DNA of 64,000 nt from Bryobacterales bacterium (GCA_003164035.1 PLRS01000071.1:124001-188000); one strand, 5' to 3'. Counted from the first letter of the stretch, positions 25,073 to 35,079 are shown. Numbers and translations: made by a program. Notes: generated by a model not told the origin, from the letters alone.

Positions 25073-27514
25073 TCACCAGACCGTCGCTTCCACTCGCACG
25101 TCCTCAACGCCGTCGGAAAGGGGTAAAATACTGCCGGAAACCGGAACACCATCGACTACCAGCGACACACGATTCCCGCTGCCGGTCCGCTGCACCGTTA
25201 TGTGATAAGTCGCGCCTCTAAATTTGCGCGTCGCGCGGAACCCCGGCCAGCTCGCGGGCATCACGGGGGCGATTTCCAGTCCGTCATAAGTTGGGCGAAT
25301 GCCCAGGATCCACTGAGTGATGGCGCAGTAATTCCATGCCGCAGTACCGGTAAGCCAGGAGTTCTTGGCTTCGCCATAAGTTGGGGCGTCGCGGCCGGCA
25401 ATCATCTGGGGATACACATAGGGCTCGCAGCGATGGACTTCGCCGAGGTGTTCGCGGGCCGATGGATTGATGCGCAGGTAATAATCGTGGGCCCGGTCGC
25501 CATGGCCCAGTCGCGCTTCCGCAATCATCACCCAAGGATTGTTGTGACAGAAGATTCCGGCGTTCTCCTTATACCCGGGCGGGTAAGAAGAAATCTCGCC
25601 CAGGTGAAGATAGTAATGCGAGAATGCCGGCTGCTGGAGTACGATGCCGTGCTCGGTGGCCAGTAGATCGCGCACCGAATCGAGGGCCGTCTCGGCCCTC
25701 CCGTCCTCCAGCCCGACGCCCGCCAGAACCGCGAAACCCTGCGGCTCGATAAAAATTTTCCCTTCCTCGCACTCGTCGGAACCCACCTTGCGGCCGAAGT
25801 CGTCGTAGGCGCGCAGAAACCACTTGCCGTCCCAGCCGTGATCCCGTATCGTCTGCTCCATGCGGGAGACTTCGGCCAGGCAGGCGGCCGATTCCTCCTC
25901 CAGCCCGCGGTGAGCCGCGATGGCGGCTAAGTAGCGTCCAGCGAGCACAAACAGCGCGGCGATGAAAACCGATTCCGCCACCTTGCCATCCTTGTTGGTG
26001 GTGGTTTGAAACGATTGGCCGGGCGTATCGGAGAAACAGTTGAGATTCAGACAGTCGTTCCAGTCGGCGCGTCCGATCAGCGGAAGGTTGTGCGGCCCCA
26101 GCCGCTCCAGCGTGTAGCGAAAGCTGCGCTGTAAGTGCTCATAGAGCGGCTGTTCGGTGCCGGGCTGGTTATCGTAGGGGACCGGCTCATCCAGTATGCT
26201 CCAGTCGCCGGTCTCCTTCAGATAAGCGTCCACGCCGACTATCAACCAGTGCGGATCGTCGTTGAAATTGGAGCCGACGTCGTTGTTGCCGCGCTTGGTG
26301 AGCGGCTGATACTGGTGATAGGCGCCGCCGGTCGCAAGCTGCGTGGCGGCGAGGTCCAGGATACGCTCGCGGGCGCGCGCGGGTGCCATGTGGACGAACC
26401 CCAGTAAATCCTGGTTGGAATCGCGAAAGCCGAGTCCCCGTCCGATTCCTGACTCGAAAAAAGACGCCGATCTGGACAGGTTGAAGGCCGCCATCGACTG
26501 GCAGGGGTTCCAGATATTGACCATCCGGTTGGTGTGCACGTCCGGGGTATCCACCTGGCAGACACTCATCAGGCCGCACCAATAAGACCGCAGCTTCTCA
26601 AAGGCTTTCTCGACGTTCGCCGGATCGAGATACTTCGCAATTACCGGGCGGACGGTTCCTTTGTCGATGGTCTGAGAGCCGGGCGGGTCGAACTTCCGCT
26701 CATTCGGGTTTTCGTGATAGCCCAGCAGAAAAATGATCTGCCGCGTCTCATCGGGCTCGAGTTGCAGCTTGACATGGTGAGAGCCCATGGGCGCCCAGCC
26801 GTGCGCGATGGAATTCGACGAGGCGCCGCGCTCCACCGCCAGGGGCCGGTCCCAACCGCGATACGGACCGAGGAACGCCTCCCTCTGGGTGTCGAAGCCG
26901 CACACCGGAGCCGAGCAGGCGAAATACGCGAAGTGGTTGCGCCGCTCCCGGTACTCGGTCTTGTGGTAGACGATACCGGGCTCGACCTCCACTTCGCCGA
27001 TGCTGAAATTGCGCTGGAAGTTGGTGGCATCGTCCTGTGCGTCCCACAGGCAGAACTCGATGGACGAGAAGGTGGAGAGCGCTGCGGGTGTGGACCGGCG
27101 ATTGGTAATGGAGAGCTGCCAGATCTCCAGGTTTTCATCCAGCGGGACAAAATACCGGGTGCGCGCCTCGATGCCGTGGTACCGCGCGCCGATGATGCTG
27201 TACCCCATCCCATGACGGCACTGGTAGTCTTCCAGCTCGCGGCACACCGGCTGCCAGGAGGGTGACCAGAACTCGCCGGAATCGTCGTCGCGGAGATAAA
27301 TATAGCGGCCGCTCTGGTCGAGCGGAACATTGTTATAGCGGTAGCGGGTCACCCGCCGAAGCCGCGCATCGCGATAAAAACAATAGCCGCCGGCGGTGTT
27401 GGAGATGAGCCCGAAGAAGGCTTGACAGCCGAGATAGTTGATCCACGGAAGGGGGGTATCGGGCCGCGTGATGACATATTCGCGGTGGTCGTCGTCAAAA
27501 TATCCGTATCGCAT
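25073..27514 (-). CDS. GH94 glycoside phosphorylase, probably cellobiose phosphorylase
   Basis: An 813-residue cytoplasmic enzyme of glycoside hydrolase family 94, which phosphorolyses beta-glucosides (cellobiose to glucose 1-phosphate and glucose) by inversion. N-terminal beta-sandwich domain (YFDDDHREYVITRPDTPLPWINYLG) to about 300; (alpha/alpha)6 barrel after it with GLGFRDSNQDLLGFVHM (361-376), the general-acid Asp in GRADWNDCLN (about 487) and KENAGIFCHNNPW. Length and the ADWNDCLNLN motif fit cellobiose phosphorylase better than the 1100-residue cyclic-glucan type. The N-terminus has no signal. The symporter gene lies 13 bases upstream on the same strand, so imported sugar is probably its substrate. 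Confidence 0.88.
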   Translation of the reverse strand: MRYGYFDDDHREYVITRPDTPLPWINYLGCQAFFGLISNTAGGYCFYRDARLRRVTRYRYNNVPLDQSGRYIYLRDDDSGEFWSPSWQPVCRELEDYQCRHGMGYSIIGARYHGIEARTRYFVPLDENLEIWQLSITNRRSTPAALSTFSSIEFCLWDAQDDATNFQRNFSIGEVEVEPGIVYHKTEYRERRNHFAYFACSAPVCGFDTQREAFLGPYRGWDRPLAVERGASSNSIAHGWAPMGSHHVKLQLEPDETRQIIFLLGYHENPNERKFDPPGSQTIDKGTVRPVIAKYLDPANVEKAFEKLRSYWCGLMSVCQVDTPDVHTNRMVNIWNPCQSMAAFNLSRSASFFESGIGRGLGFRDSNQDLLGFVHMAPARARERILDLAATQLATGGAYHQYQPLTKRGNNDVGSNFNDDPHWLIVGVDAYLKETGDWSILDEPVPYDNQPGTEQPLYEHLQRSFRYTLERLGPHNLPLIGRADWNDCLNLNCFSDTPGQSFQTTTNKDGKVAESVFIAALFVLAGRYLAAIAAHRGLEEESAACLAEVSRMEQTIRDHGWDGKWFLRAYDDFGRKVGSDECEEGKIFIEPQGFAVLAGVGLEDGRAETALDSVRDLLATEHGIVLQQPAFSHYYLHLGEISSYPPGYKENAGIFCHNNPWVMIAEARLGHGDRAHDYYLRINPSAREHLGEVHRCEPYVYPQMIAGRDAPTYGEAKNSWLTGTAAWNYCAITQWILGIRPTYDGLEIAPVMPASWPGFRATRKFRGATYHITVQRTGSGNRVSLVVDGVPVSGSILPLSDGVEDVRVEATVW

Positions 27515-27527
27515 GGTCGAGATCCGG

Positions 27528-29381
27528 TTACGCTCGCTCCGAGAGAGCCGGGGCCGGTTGCGGACGGCTGGCCGCTTCGGTGGTTTCCTCCATCTCGCGC
27601 AAGTGATCGTACCAACTGAATTTCAGCACCACCGAAGTCACCGCGGCCACAGCCAAAGCCGCCATCGCGGCGGAGGTATTGCGGATGACGATATAAATCG
27701 GCAGGGCGACCAGGCTGGTTTGCCAGCAGATTCCCACGACCACGTTGAACATGTCGCGGCGAAAATCCCGGTTCGGCTTGAAAGAGGGATCTTCCCGCAG
27801 CACCTGGCGAAGAACCGGTCCCCAGAATCCCCACGGCCGCACCCGTTTATAAAACGACTTCAGAACCTCGAAATCCTCCGCCGGCGTGAGCAGCGTGCCC
27901 GCCAGGCACCCACCCATGGAAATCGCCAGCAGCAGCGGAAACGCATTGAGCGGGGACGTGTGGGGTAACGCCAGCGGCAGAACCAGAGAACTCCCAATTC
28001 CCGCGACCATTCCCCAGAAGTAGCCGTAACCGTTGAATCGCCACCAATACCACTTGAGCACGTTGGAAGCCGTATACCCCCCCCAGAGGGCCGAAACGAT
28101 CCACTGGATGACGGAGTTGATCGATCCCACAAACCACCCGACGGTAATCCCGGCAACCACCACCCCGAAGGAACTCAGGTAACTCAAACGAACATATGTC
28201 CTGGGGCTCGCATCGGGATTGATGAACCGCTTGTAGATATCGTTGACAATGTAAGGCGGAGCCGCGTTGACGGTGGCCGCGAAATTAGACATGAAAGCCG
28301 CCAGCAGTCCCGCCATGAGAAGCCCAAGCAGACCGACCGGGACGAACCGGCCAAGCGCGTAGGGAAGCACCATCTCGAAATCGATGTTGGCGCCCATTTC
28401 CCGAATCTGATCGCTGTAAAACACCAGGGCGAGAACGCTCAAGCCGGTGATCATGAAGTAACGGGGGAAGATCAGAACCACGTTGACCCAGGCGCTCATC
28501 AAGGATGCCTCGCGGGGGGTTTTGGTGGACAGAATCCGCTGCATGTCGTAGTTTGGCGCCGGACCGGCCGTGCTGACCAGAATGCCTTTGAACAGCAGCA
28601 TCATGAAGAAGATTCCGAACATCGAATACCCGTCCTGGGCGATCTTGGCGTTCACCGAATCGATAAGCCCGCTCCAGTTGAGGTTCAGGCTCCAACCGAA
28701 GAACAGGCGATCCCAACCGGCTGGGACCGCCCGGTGCAACATCTCGGGAGAAACCCGCGCCATGGCGATCAGTCCGATGGCGATCGAGGACACCGACAGG
28801 ATGCAGAACTGAATCACCTCAGTCACCACCACGCTGAACATTCCGCCCTTGACGACGTAAAAGGTCGTTATTGCCATAAGAATCAAGGCGTATTGGTTGG
28901 CGCTTAACTGCCAGGGCAGGAAATTGACGGCGAACTTGCCGATGCCTTTAAAGGCATAAGTCAGGAAACCGATCACGCTGACCAGTGCGTAAAGGACCAC
29001 GATCAGGTGGGAGAGGCGCGCTCCCCGGCCCGAACCGAAACGGGTAACGATCCATTCGGCGCCCGTCATGACATTGGATCGCCGCAGCCAGGCCGAAAGG
29101 TAAACCATGAGAAAAATCTGGTTGAATACCGGCCAAAGCCATGGGATCCAAACGCTCTTAAGGCCGTATACGAACAACAGGTAGACCAGCCACATGGTGC
29201 CCGCGATATCGAACATGCCGGACGCGTTGGATACGCCCAACACGTACCAGGGCATCGTGTTGCCGCCCAGAAAGTAGGCTCTCATATCCCGCGAAGCGCG
29301 GTGAGAAACCCAGTAACCGACCAGAACGGAGGTCGCCAGATAAGCCAGAATGATCGCGATGTCAATCCGGTCCAGACGCAT
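27528..29381 (-). CDS. Sodium:solute symporter (SSS family)
   Basis: A 617-residue inner-membrane transporter with about 13-14 helices, of the sodium/solute symporter family (LeuT fold). Characteristic features are IDIAIILAYLATSVLVGYWVSHR (TM1), YFLGGNTMPWYVLGVSNASGMFDIAGT (TM2-3 with the unwound region), and LMAGLLAAFMSNFAATVNAAPPYIVNDIY (TM9 area). The start at 29381 has GAGGT upstream (on the minus strand) and begins at the first helix; an upstream frame extension is probably non-coding. It is in an operon with the GH94 gene, so a disaccharide such as cellobiose is the likely cargo (inference from context). Confidence 0.88.
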   Translation of the reverse strand: MRLDRIDIAIILAYLATSVLVGYWVSHRASRDMRAYFLGGNTMPWYVLGVSNASGMFDIAGTMWLVYLLFVYGLKSVWIPWLWPVFNQIFLMVYLSAWLRRSNVMTGAEWIVTRFGSGRGARLSHLIVVLYALVSVIGFLTYAFKGIGKFAVNFLPWQLSANQYALILMAITTFYVVKGGMFSVVVTEVIQFCILSVSSIAIGLIAMARVSPEMLHRAVPAGWDRLFFGWSLNLNWSGLIDSVNAKIAQDGYSMFGIFFMMLLFKGILVSTAGPAPNYDMQRILSTKTPREASLMSAWVNVVLIFPRYFMITGLSVLALVFYSDQIREMGANIDFEMVLPYALGRFVPVGLLGLLMAGLLAAFMSNFAATVNAAPPYIVNDIYKRFINPDASPRTYVRLSYLSSFGVVVAGITVGWFVGSINSVIQWIVSALWGGYTASNVLKWYWWRFNGYGYFWGMVAGIGSSLVLPLALPHTSPLNAFPLLLAISMGGCLAGTLLTPAEDFEVLKSFYKRVRPWGFWGPVLRQVLREDPSFKPNRDFRRDMFNVVVGICWQTSLVALPIYIVIRNTSAAMAALAVAAVTSVVLKFSWYDHLREMEETTEAASRPQPAPALSERA

Positions 29382-29676
29382 GTGTACCTCAACTTGAAAC
29401 CGGCCGTTGGGCGCAGCCGCAGTCGGCCTTTCGAGCGGAGTCATGCCCGAGCGCCCGCAACGGTGGCACCGGCGCATGCGCCATCGCCATGGCTCGCCGG
29501 GCCTAAAAACTTTCCATGCCAGCGTAACGGGCCAGCGCCTCCCAAGAGCAGAACATTACGGGATCGTACTTTTTCAGGGTTTTGGATACAACAACTTACG
29601 GGTGCTCGTGGGTTTGCCGAGACGGGGGTACCTTACGTGTTTCAATGTGGTACGATGAGCCGTTACAGACTGGATT
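29382..29676. other. Divergent intergenic region
   Basis: This gap separates the symporter operon from the divergent membrane-anchored gene and must hold both promoters. I see a short palindrome GCGCATGCGC at 29472-29481 but no clear -10/-35 pair and no ORF with coding character. Confidence 0.5.
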
Positions 29677-30912
29677 ATGTCCCGTAAGCCAGACCTGCAG
29701 GCCACGACGCCAAGCCTGCCCCCCGAAAGGGCGGCCGCGATTCGTGCCCAGGTGGAACGGATTCTGACGAGCCCGCAGTTTCGAGGGAGCCGGCGATGCT
29801 TGAGCCTGTTGCGTCACATCGTGGAACACACCGTGACGGGCGAGACGGCGCAATTGAAGGAACGGACCCTGGGGATCGAAGTATTCGAGCGCGAGCCCGA
29901 TTACGATACCAGCCAGGACCCGGTGGTCCGCGCCACGGCGGGAGAAATCCGCAAGAAGCTGGCGCAATATTATCAGGAGCCCGGACACCAATCCGAACTT
30001 CGTATCGACCTGCTTGCCGGCTCGTATATCGCCGAGTTCCACGATAGCGCCACCCCGGCACCCGCCGCCGGGCGCGATGCCCGCCTGTGGATACGGATTG
30101 GTTTGAGCATTGCCGGCGCGGCGGTGGTCGTGCTGGTTCTGACACTGCTCTCTCCGCGGTGGAAAGAGACGGAGTTGCAGCGGCTGTGGCTGCCGGTCCT
30201 CAAGGCGCCGGGGACCATCATCATCTCGCTGGGCCAGCCTATTGTATACAATCTGAAATCCACCCAGGCGCAGGACGCGATCCAGGGCTTCGCCGGTACA
30301 ACGCCCCCCAATCCAGGGCCGGAACCGGATTTCATCCTCAAGAAAGACCTCGTCATTCTTCCGGACCGGTACGCCGCCATGGGCGACGTCATCTGCCTGG
30401 TTCACATCGCCGGTATGCTGGAGAAGTACGGCAAACCGTATCGTATCCGCGGTGAGCGGTCGACCACATTCGCGGATCTGCGCGAGACGCCGGCCGTGCT
30501 CATCGGCGCATTCGATAATCAATGGACCTTACTTGCCGTGGGGCAACTCCGTTTTGTTTTCGAGAAGGACGACGCGAGCGCAACCGATTTCGTGCGCGAC
30601 CGGCAGCACCCGGAAAATAACGAATGGAAGCTTACGGGAGCGTGGCCGTACTGGGATGTTAAGAACGACTACGCCATTGTCTCTCGTATCGTGGACACCA
30701 CCACGGACCGCCCGGTGGTGATCGCCGCCGGCATCACCCATTACGGAACCATGGCCGCCGGAGAGTTTCTCACCAACCCGGAGTACTTTGCCGAAGCGGC
30801 CGCAAAGCTCCCGAGGGGATGGGAGCGCAAGAACGTACAGTTCGTCCTGCGCATCCCGGTAGTGAACCGTGTCAGCGGCCATCCCCAGGTCTTGGCTGCG
30901 CAAGTCTGGTGA
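29677..30912 (+). CDS. Membrane-anchored protein with acidobacterial N-terminal regulatory-like domain
   Basis: A 411-residue protein. Residues about 15-120 match a helical domain often seen in acidobacteria before TolB, TPR or membrane parts: RAQVERILTSPQFRGSRRCLSLLRHIVEHTVTG...LKERTLGIEVFEREPDYDTSQDPVVRATAGEIRKKLAQYY. A single membrane helix follows (about 138-157, GLSIAGAAVVVLVLTLLS), then a roughly 250-residue extracytoplasmic domain without recognisable motifs (LGQPIVYNLKS, ERSTTFADLRETPAVLIGAFDNQWT). The topology resembles a transmembrane regulator, and it is divergent from the symporter/GH94 operon. Regulation of that operon is a guess. Confidence 0.72.
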   Translation: MSRKPDLQATTPSLPPERAAAIRAQVERILTSPQFRGSRRCLSLLRHIVEHTVTGETAQLKERTLGIEVFEREPDYDTSQDPVVRATAGEIRKKLAQYYQEPGHQSELRIDLLAGSYIAEFHDSATPAPAAGRDARLWIRIGLSIAGAAVVVLVLTLLSPRWKETELQRLWLPVLKAPGTIIISLGQPIVYNLKSTQAQDAIQGFAGTTPPNPGPEPDFILKKDLVILPDRYAAMGDVICLVHIAGMLEKYGKPYRIRGERSTTFADLRETPAVLIGAFDNQWTLLAVGQLRFVFEKDDASATDFVRDRQHPENNEWKLTGAWPYWDVKNDYAIVSRIVDTTTDRPVVIAAGITHYGTMAAGEFLTNPEYFAEAAAKLPRGWERKNVQFVLRIPVVNRVSGHPQVLAAQVW

Positions 30913-30921
30913 TGTGAAGCC

Positions 30922-32043
30922 TCAGCGCGCGCCCGCCACCCTGCCATCGTCGGGCTTGGCGGCCTCGGTCGCGGCGGCTCTCAAATCGCGCACCCGGGCG
31001 AACGCGCGGCTGGCTTCCACTTTTCGTCCGCAAGCCTGCAGCGCCGTCCCGAGCTGGTAGTAGGCGGACGCCTCGTCGGGGTTCAGTTCCACGGCTCTTT
31101 GCAGCAGCACCACGGCCTCCGCCGCGTGCTCCGTCCGGAATTTCGCTTTCCCCAAATAGAAGTACGGCGCCCAGAAGTCCGGCCTCGTCTTTCTTGCCCG
31201 ATCGAGGTGGGGAATCCCTTCGGCGTAGCGGCCTTCCTGTACCAACAGAGCGCCCAGGAAGTAACTCGCATCCGCGTCGCCGGGTGTATCTTTTAATACC
31301 AATTCCAGTTCCCGGATGGCGTCCTCGGTCCGGCGCAGACTGATGTAGACTTTCCCCAATTCAAGATGCACGCCCGGAAACGCGGGGTCGAGTCGCAGCA
31401 CTTCGAAAAAGGCCGCCTCGGCTTGGGGAAACTGAGTGGCCTCATAGTTGGCCTTACCGAGCAGGAACTGCGCCCGCGCCGGGCCGGCCGCCTCGAACAT
31501 CGATTGGAAAGTCGCCTTCGCCTTTTCGGAGTCGTGGTTCTTCAGATAGGCAAATCCCAGCAAGAACAGAATCCCATCGTCGCCTGGAACGGCCGCGTGC
31601 AGGGCCTCGAGGTCGTGGATCGCCGGTCCCAGTTGGCCGGTATAGACGCGGCACACCGCCAGTAACTGCCGGGCCTGCAGGTGCTCCGGATCGATCCCGA
31701 CGACGCGGGCAAACAACGGCAACGCTTTCGCGTGGGCCTCCTGCTTGAGATACACCAGCCCCAGGTTCAGCAGCAGCGCCTTGTCGTCTGGGCTCATCTG
31801 CAGCGCCCGCCGGTAGACGGCGATCGCCTGATCGGCGCGGCTGGTGCGGGAGTAAATCACGCCGAGATTGCCGAGCGCGGCCACGTTGCGCGGCTGCTCG
31901 CGCAGAACCGCCTGGAATCCCCGTTCGGCAGTCTCGTAATCCCCTGCCCCGAGGGCCCGGACGGCTCCGTCGAAGACCTCCTTCGCCGGCTCGGCGGCAC
32001 GAAGAAGGCAGGCGCAGAGGCACAGGCACGCGGTGAACCTCAT
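30922..32043 (-). CDS. Exported TPR-repeat protein
   Basis: A 373-residue protein with a short Cys-rich signal peptide (FTACLCLCACLLRAAEP; a lipobox is possible but not clear). It has about nine tetratricopeptide repeats: YETAERGFQAVLREQPRNVAALGNLGVIY, ADQAIAVYRRALQMSPDDKALLLNLGLVY, and so on, to DEASAYYQLGTALQACGR. No enzyme domain is present. It is probably a periplasmic scaffold. It is convergent with the previous gene (nine bases between stops) and divergent from the TolB/TPR gene, with repeat A between them. Confidence 0.82.
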   Translation of the reverse strand: MRFTACLCLCACLLRAAEPAKEVFDGAVRALGAGDYETAERGFQAVLREQPRNVAALGNLGVIYSRTSRADQAIAVYRRALQMSPDDKALLLNLGLVYLKQEAHAKALPLFARVVGIDPEHLQARQLLAVCRVYTGQLGPAIHDLEALHAAVPGDDGILFLLGFAYLKNHDSEKAKATFQSMFEAAGPARAQFLLGKANYEATQFPQAEAAFFEVLRLDPAFPGVHLELGKVYISLRRTEDAIRELELVLKDTPGDADASYFLGALLVQEGRYAEGIPHLDRARKTRPDFWAPYFYLGKAKFRTEHAAEAVVLLQRAVELNPDEASAYYQLGTALQACGRKVEASRAFARVRDLRAAATEAAKPDDGRVAGAR

Positions 32044-32100
32044 GTCACCAATTCTACCCGACCGGCCTTCGTTACCCGATGAGGCCGGCTTCAGCGGCTC

Positions 32101-32184
32101 AACCGCTCCCTCGCGGTCGCGGCTCGGTAAGTGACTGCAAACCCGAGGAGTTCGTAACCGAGCCGCGACCGCAAGGGAGCGGTT
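32101..32184. repeat. Dispersed palindromic repeat, family A, copy 2
   Basis: Arms of 28 bases (32101-32128 and 32157-32184) with one mismatch match the inner arms of the 2047-2213 element. The right flank keeps a trace of the outer arm (AAAATCCCCGGATCGAT). It lies between two divergent genes. Confidence 0.82.
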
Positions 32185-32316
32185 GCCCGCGCCTGAACTG
32201 CAAAATCCCCGGATCGATCCAACTCGGCGCCGCTGCCATGATAGAATGATCCCTCAATCACTCTGCTGCGCGCCCCATGCGCATGGAGTGTCCGCGGTGT
32301 GTCAAGGTAAGACCGC

Positions 32317-34842
32317 ATGACGAAAAACCCCGGTGTTTGGCTCGCGTTTTCTGTCATTGCCGCGATGGCGCAAGTCCCCACCGCGCGGATCGCGATCGAT
32401 TATCCCGAGGACGGATCGGTTTTCCCTCCTGAAATCACCTCGCCCACGTTCCTGTTTCACGATCCGTCAGCGCACGCCGCGCGTTGGCGCATTGACATCG
32501 ATTTTGGCGGGCGCGCTCCCGCCATCCACTTGGAATCGGCCGGTGAGCGCCTGCGCCTGGGCCAGATCGATCCGCGCTGCGTCTCACCTACGAATGAGTT
32601 GCCGAAACTGACGCCGGCGCAGGCCTCCGCGCATACCTGGGTGCCGGATGCCGCCGTGTGGGCCGCCATCAAGAAACAGTCGGTCTCGGGCGCGGCCACC
32701 GTGACCATCACCGGCATGGGCCAGGTTGGTCCGGTGTCGAGCGGCCGCGTCCGCCTCTCGACGTCCAAGGATCCGGCGGGTGCGCCCATCTTCTATCGCG
32801 ACGTGCCCCTGATGCCGTCGGAGACCGAGAAAGGCGTCATCAAACCGCTGGCGCAGGATGCCATCCCATTGATCCAGTGGAGCGTGAGAAATATCGGCGA
32901 ACCGCGCAGCCGCGTGGTTCTGACCGGTATGCCGACCTGCGCCAACTGCCATTCCTTTTCGCTCGACGGTAAGACCATGGGCATGGATATGGACGGCCCG
33001 CAGAACGACAAGGGGCTCTACGCGCTGGCCGAAGTGAAGCCGAAGATGTCGATTCGGAACCAGGATATGATCTCGTGGAATCCTTCGCAGGACCGCCAGT
33101 TCGGCCTGAATCGGGTGGGGTTCATGTCCCAGGTTTCCCCCGACGGACAATACGTTCTGACTACCGTCTCGACCGCCGGCAGCGCGCCGCTGAATAACTT
33201 CTACGTAATCAATTTCAAGGACTATCGGTTTCTGCAGGTGTTTTATCCCACCCGCGGGATTCTCGCATGGTATAGCCGCGCGACGGGCCAACGCCAGCCG
33301 CTGCCGGGCGCCGACGACCCGCGCTACGTGCAGACCGACGGGGTCTGGAGCCCCGATCAAGAGTACATCGTGTTCGCGCGCGCCGAGGCGAAGGATCCCT
33401 ATCCGGTGGGGATACAAAGAGCCGGCTACGCCAACGATCCGGTGGAACGCCGGATTCAGTACGACCTTTATCGTGTCCCGTTCAACGGCGGTAAAGGGGG
33501 CGTGCCCGAGCCGATCGCCGGGGCGTCGGCCAACGGGATGAGCAACACCTTCCCGAAGGTTTCGCCCGACGGCCGCTGGATCGTCTTCGTGAAATGCAAG
33601 AACGGACAGTTGATGCGGCCCGACAGCCAGTTGTATATCGTCCCGGCGCGGGGCGGCGAAGCCCGGCGCATGCGCTGCAACACGCCGCTCATGAACTCCT
33701 GGCATAGCTTCTCTCCCAATGGACGATGGATGGTGTTTTCCTCCAAGAGCCGCTCGCCGTACACGCAGATGTATCTGACCCACCTCGATCCGGACGGCAA
33801 CGATAGCCCCGCCATCCTGATCGACAATGCCACCGCTGCCAATCGCGCCGTGAACCTGCCGGAATTCGTGAATATACCAGCCGACGGCCTGGCTGAGATC
33901 GCGACCCCGGCCGTCGACATGTACAAGAAATTCGACCATGCCTTCGAGTTGGGGGAAAAAGGACAATACCAGGCGGCCATCGCGGAATGGAGCGAGTTAG
34001 CCGCCTCGAATCCCGGCGACGCCCGAATCCACAACAATCTCGGCACCGCGTTGGCCCGCGTGGGCAACTTCGCCGAAGCGATCCCGCGGTATCAAAAGGC
34101 GCTCGAGCTGAATCCGCAGTATCACGCCATCCATAATAGCCTCGGCTTGGCGCTCGTCTCGGCCGGGCGGCCGGACGAAGCGATCGTGGAGTTTAACAAG
34201 GCCCTGGAAGCGTATCCCGAGTCCGCCGATGTACACAATAACCTGGGCCGGGCATTGGCGATGAAGGACCGGCTCGACGAAGCCCTGGCGGAGTTTCAGA
34301 AGGCGGCGCAGTTCGATCCGCGGTCGGCCGAAGCGAGCGACAATATCGGCCGCGTGCTGGCGTCGAAAGGCCGGATGGAGGATGCGATTCCCTATTTTGA
34401 GAAAGCCATCGAGATCGATCCGGGCTTTGCCGAGGCGCACCAGTTTCTGGGGGCGGCGCTCTACTACGCGCGCGGGCAGGTGCAGCAGGCGCTGGTGGAG
34501 TGGCGCGCGGCGCTGCGCGCGCAGCCCGATTTTCTGCCCGCTCTGAACGAGGCGGCGCACGTGCTGGCGGCGTCGCCCGATGCCTCCGCGCGCAATGGCG
34601 CCGAGGCGGTCGCGCTGGCCGAACGGGCGGTGAAATTGTCCGGCGGGCACGAGGCGATTTACCTCGACACACTGGCTGCCGCCTACGCGGAGGTGGGCCG
34701 CTTCGCCGATGCGGTTGCCACCGCGCGGCGGGGCCTGGAGATTGCCACCAGCCGGGACCAGTCCCAACTTCGCGAGGGCTTGGCGGCGAGACTGGGTCTG
34801 TACCAGGAACGCAAGCCCTACCGGGACGCTCCCAGGAATTAG
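32317..34842 (+). CDS. Exported TolB-like propeller and TPR protein with one c-haem motif
   Basis: An 841-residue protein. The N-terminus is a signal peptide (GVWLAFSVIAAMAQ). Next is a beta domain with a single haem motif, MPTCANCHSFS (about 206-214), then a TolB/PD40 propeller (FPKVSPDGRWIVFVK, WHSFSPNGRWMVFSSKSR). The C-terminal part (about 540-830) has seven TPRs (YQAAIAEWSELAASNPGDARIHNNLGTALA and following). The CANCHSFSxDG segment is common in acidobacterial and planctomycete proteins of unknown role. The CRTAC1 gene follows on the same strand after a repeat B element. Redox function from one haem is unproven. Confidence 0.82.
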   Translation: MTKNPGVWLAFSVIAAMAQVPTARIAIDYPEDGSVFPPEITSPTFLFHDPSAHAARWRIDIDFGGRAPAIHLESAGERLRLGQIDPRCVSPTNELPKLTPAQASAHTWVPDAAVWAAIKKQSVSGAATVTITGMGQVGPVSSGRVRLSTSKDPAGAPIFYRDVPLMPSETEKGVIKPLAQDAIPLIQWSVRNIGEPRSRVVLTGMPTCANCHSFSLDGKTMGMDMDGPQNDKGLYALAEVKPKMSIRNQDMISWNPSQDRQFGLNRVGFMSQVSPDGQYVLTTVSTAGSAPLNNFYVINFKDYRFLQVFYPTRGILAWYSRATGQRQPLPGADDPRYVQTDGVWSPDQEYIVFARAEAKDPYPVGIQRAGYANDPVERRIQYDLYRVPFNGGKGGVPEPIAGASANGMSNTFPKVSPDGRWIVFVKCKNGQLMRPDSQLYIVPARGGEARRMRCNTPLMNSWHSFSPNGRWMVFSSKSRSPYTQMYLTHLDPDGNDSPAILIDNATAANRAVNLPEFVNIPADGLAEIATPAVDMYKKFDHAFELGEKGQYQAAIAEWSELAASNPGDARIHNNLGTALARVGNFAEAIPRYQKALELNPQYHAIHNSLGLALVSAGRPDEAIVEFNKALEAYPESADVHNNLGRALAMKDRLDEALAEFQKAAQFDPRSAEASDNIGRVLASKGRMEDAIPYFEKAIEIDPGFAEAHQFLGAALYYARGQVQQALVEWRAALRAQPDFLPALNEAAHVLAASPDASARNGAEAVALAERAVKLSGGHEAIYLDTLAAAYAEVGRFADAVATARRGLEIATSRDQSQLREGLAARLGLYQERKPYRDAPRN

Positions 34843-34874
34843 CCCGCAACCGCTTCGAGCGTTCGCGGCCCAAC

Positions 34875-34987
34875 GTGGCGCACGCACTCGTGCGTGCCGT
34901 GTCGAGACTTTCTCGACACCCGCTCGCGTCCGGTACGCCGAGCGTCGGCAAAAGTGCCGACGCGGCACGCACGAGTGCGTGCGCCAC
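34875..34987. repeat. Dispersed hairpin repeat, family B, copy 2
   Basis: Perfect 24-base terminal inverted repeats (34875-34898 and 34964-34987) based on GTGGCGCACGCACTCGTGCG. Each arm is itself palindromic. Inside are hairpins GTGTCGAGA..TCTCGACAC and GTCGGCA-AAAG-TGCCGAC. Total 113 bases. The copy at 57-195 has the same order of hairpins. Confidence 0.85.
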
Positions 34988-35079
34988 GTCGGAATGGCAT
35001 GGTAATTCTCTGACAGGCGCCAACTCGCGAAATCTTCAGATCGATGAAGCTGCCGCCGGGGGTTACAATAGGCGCAAAC

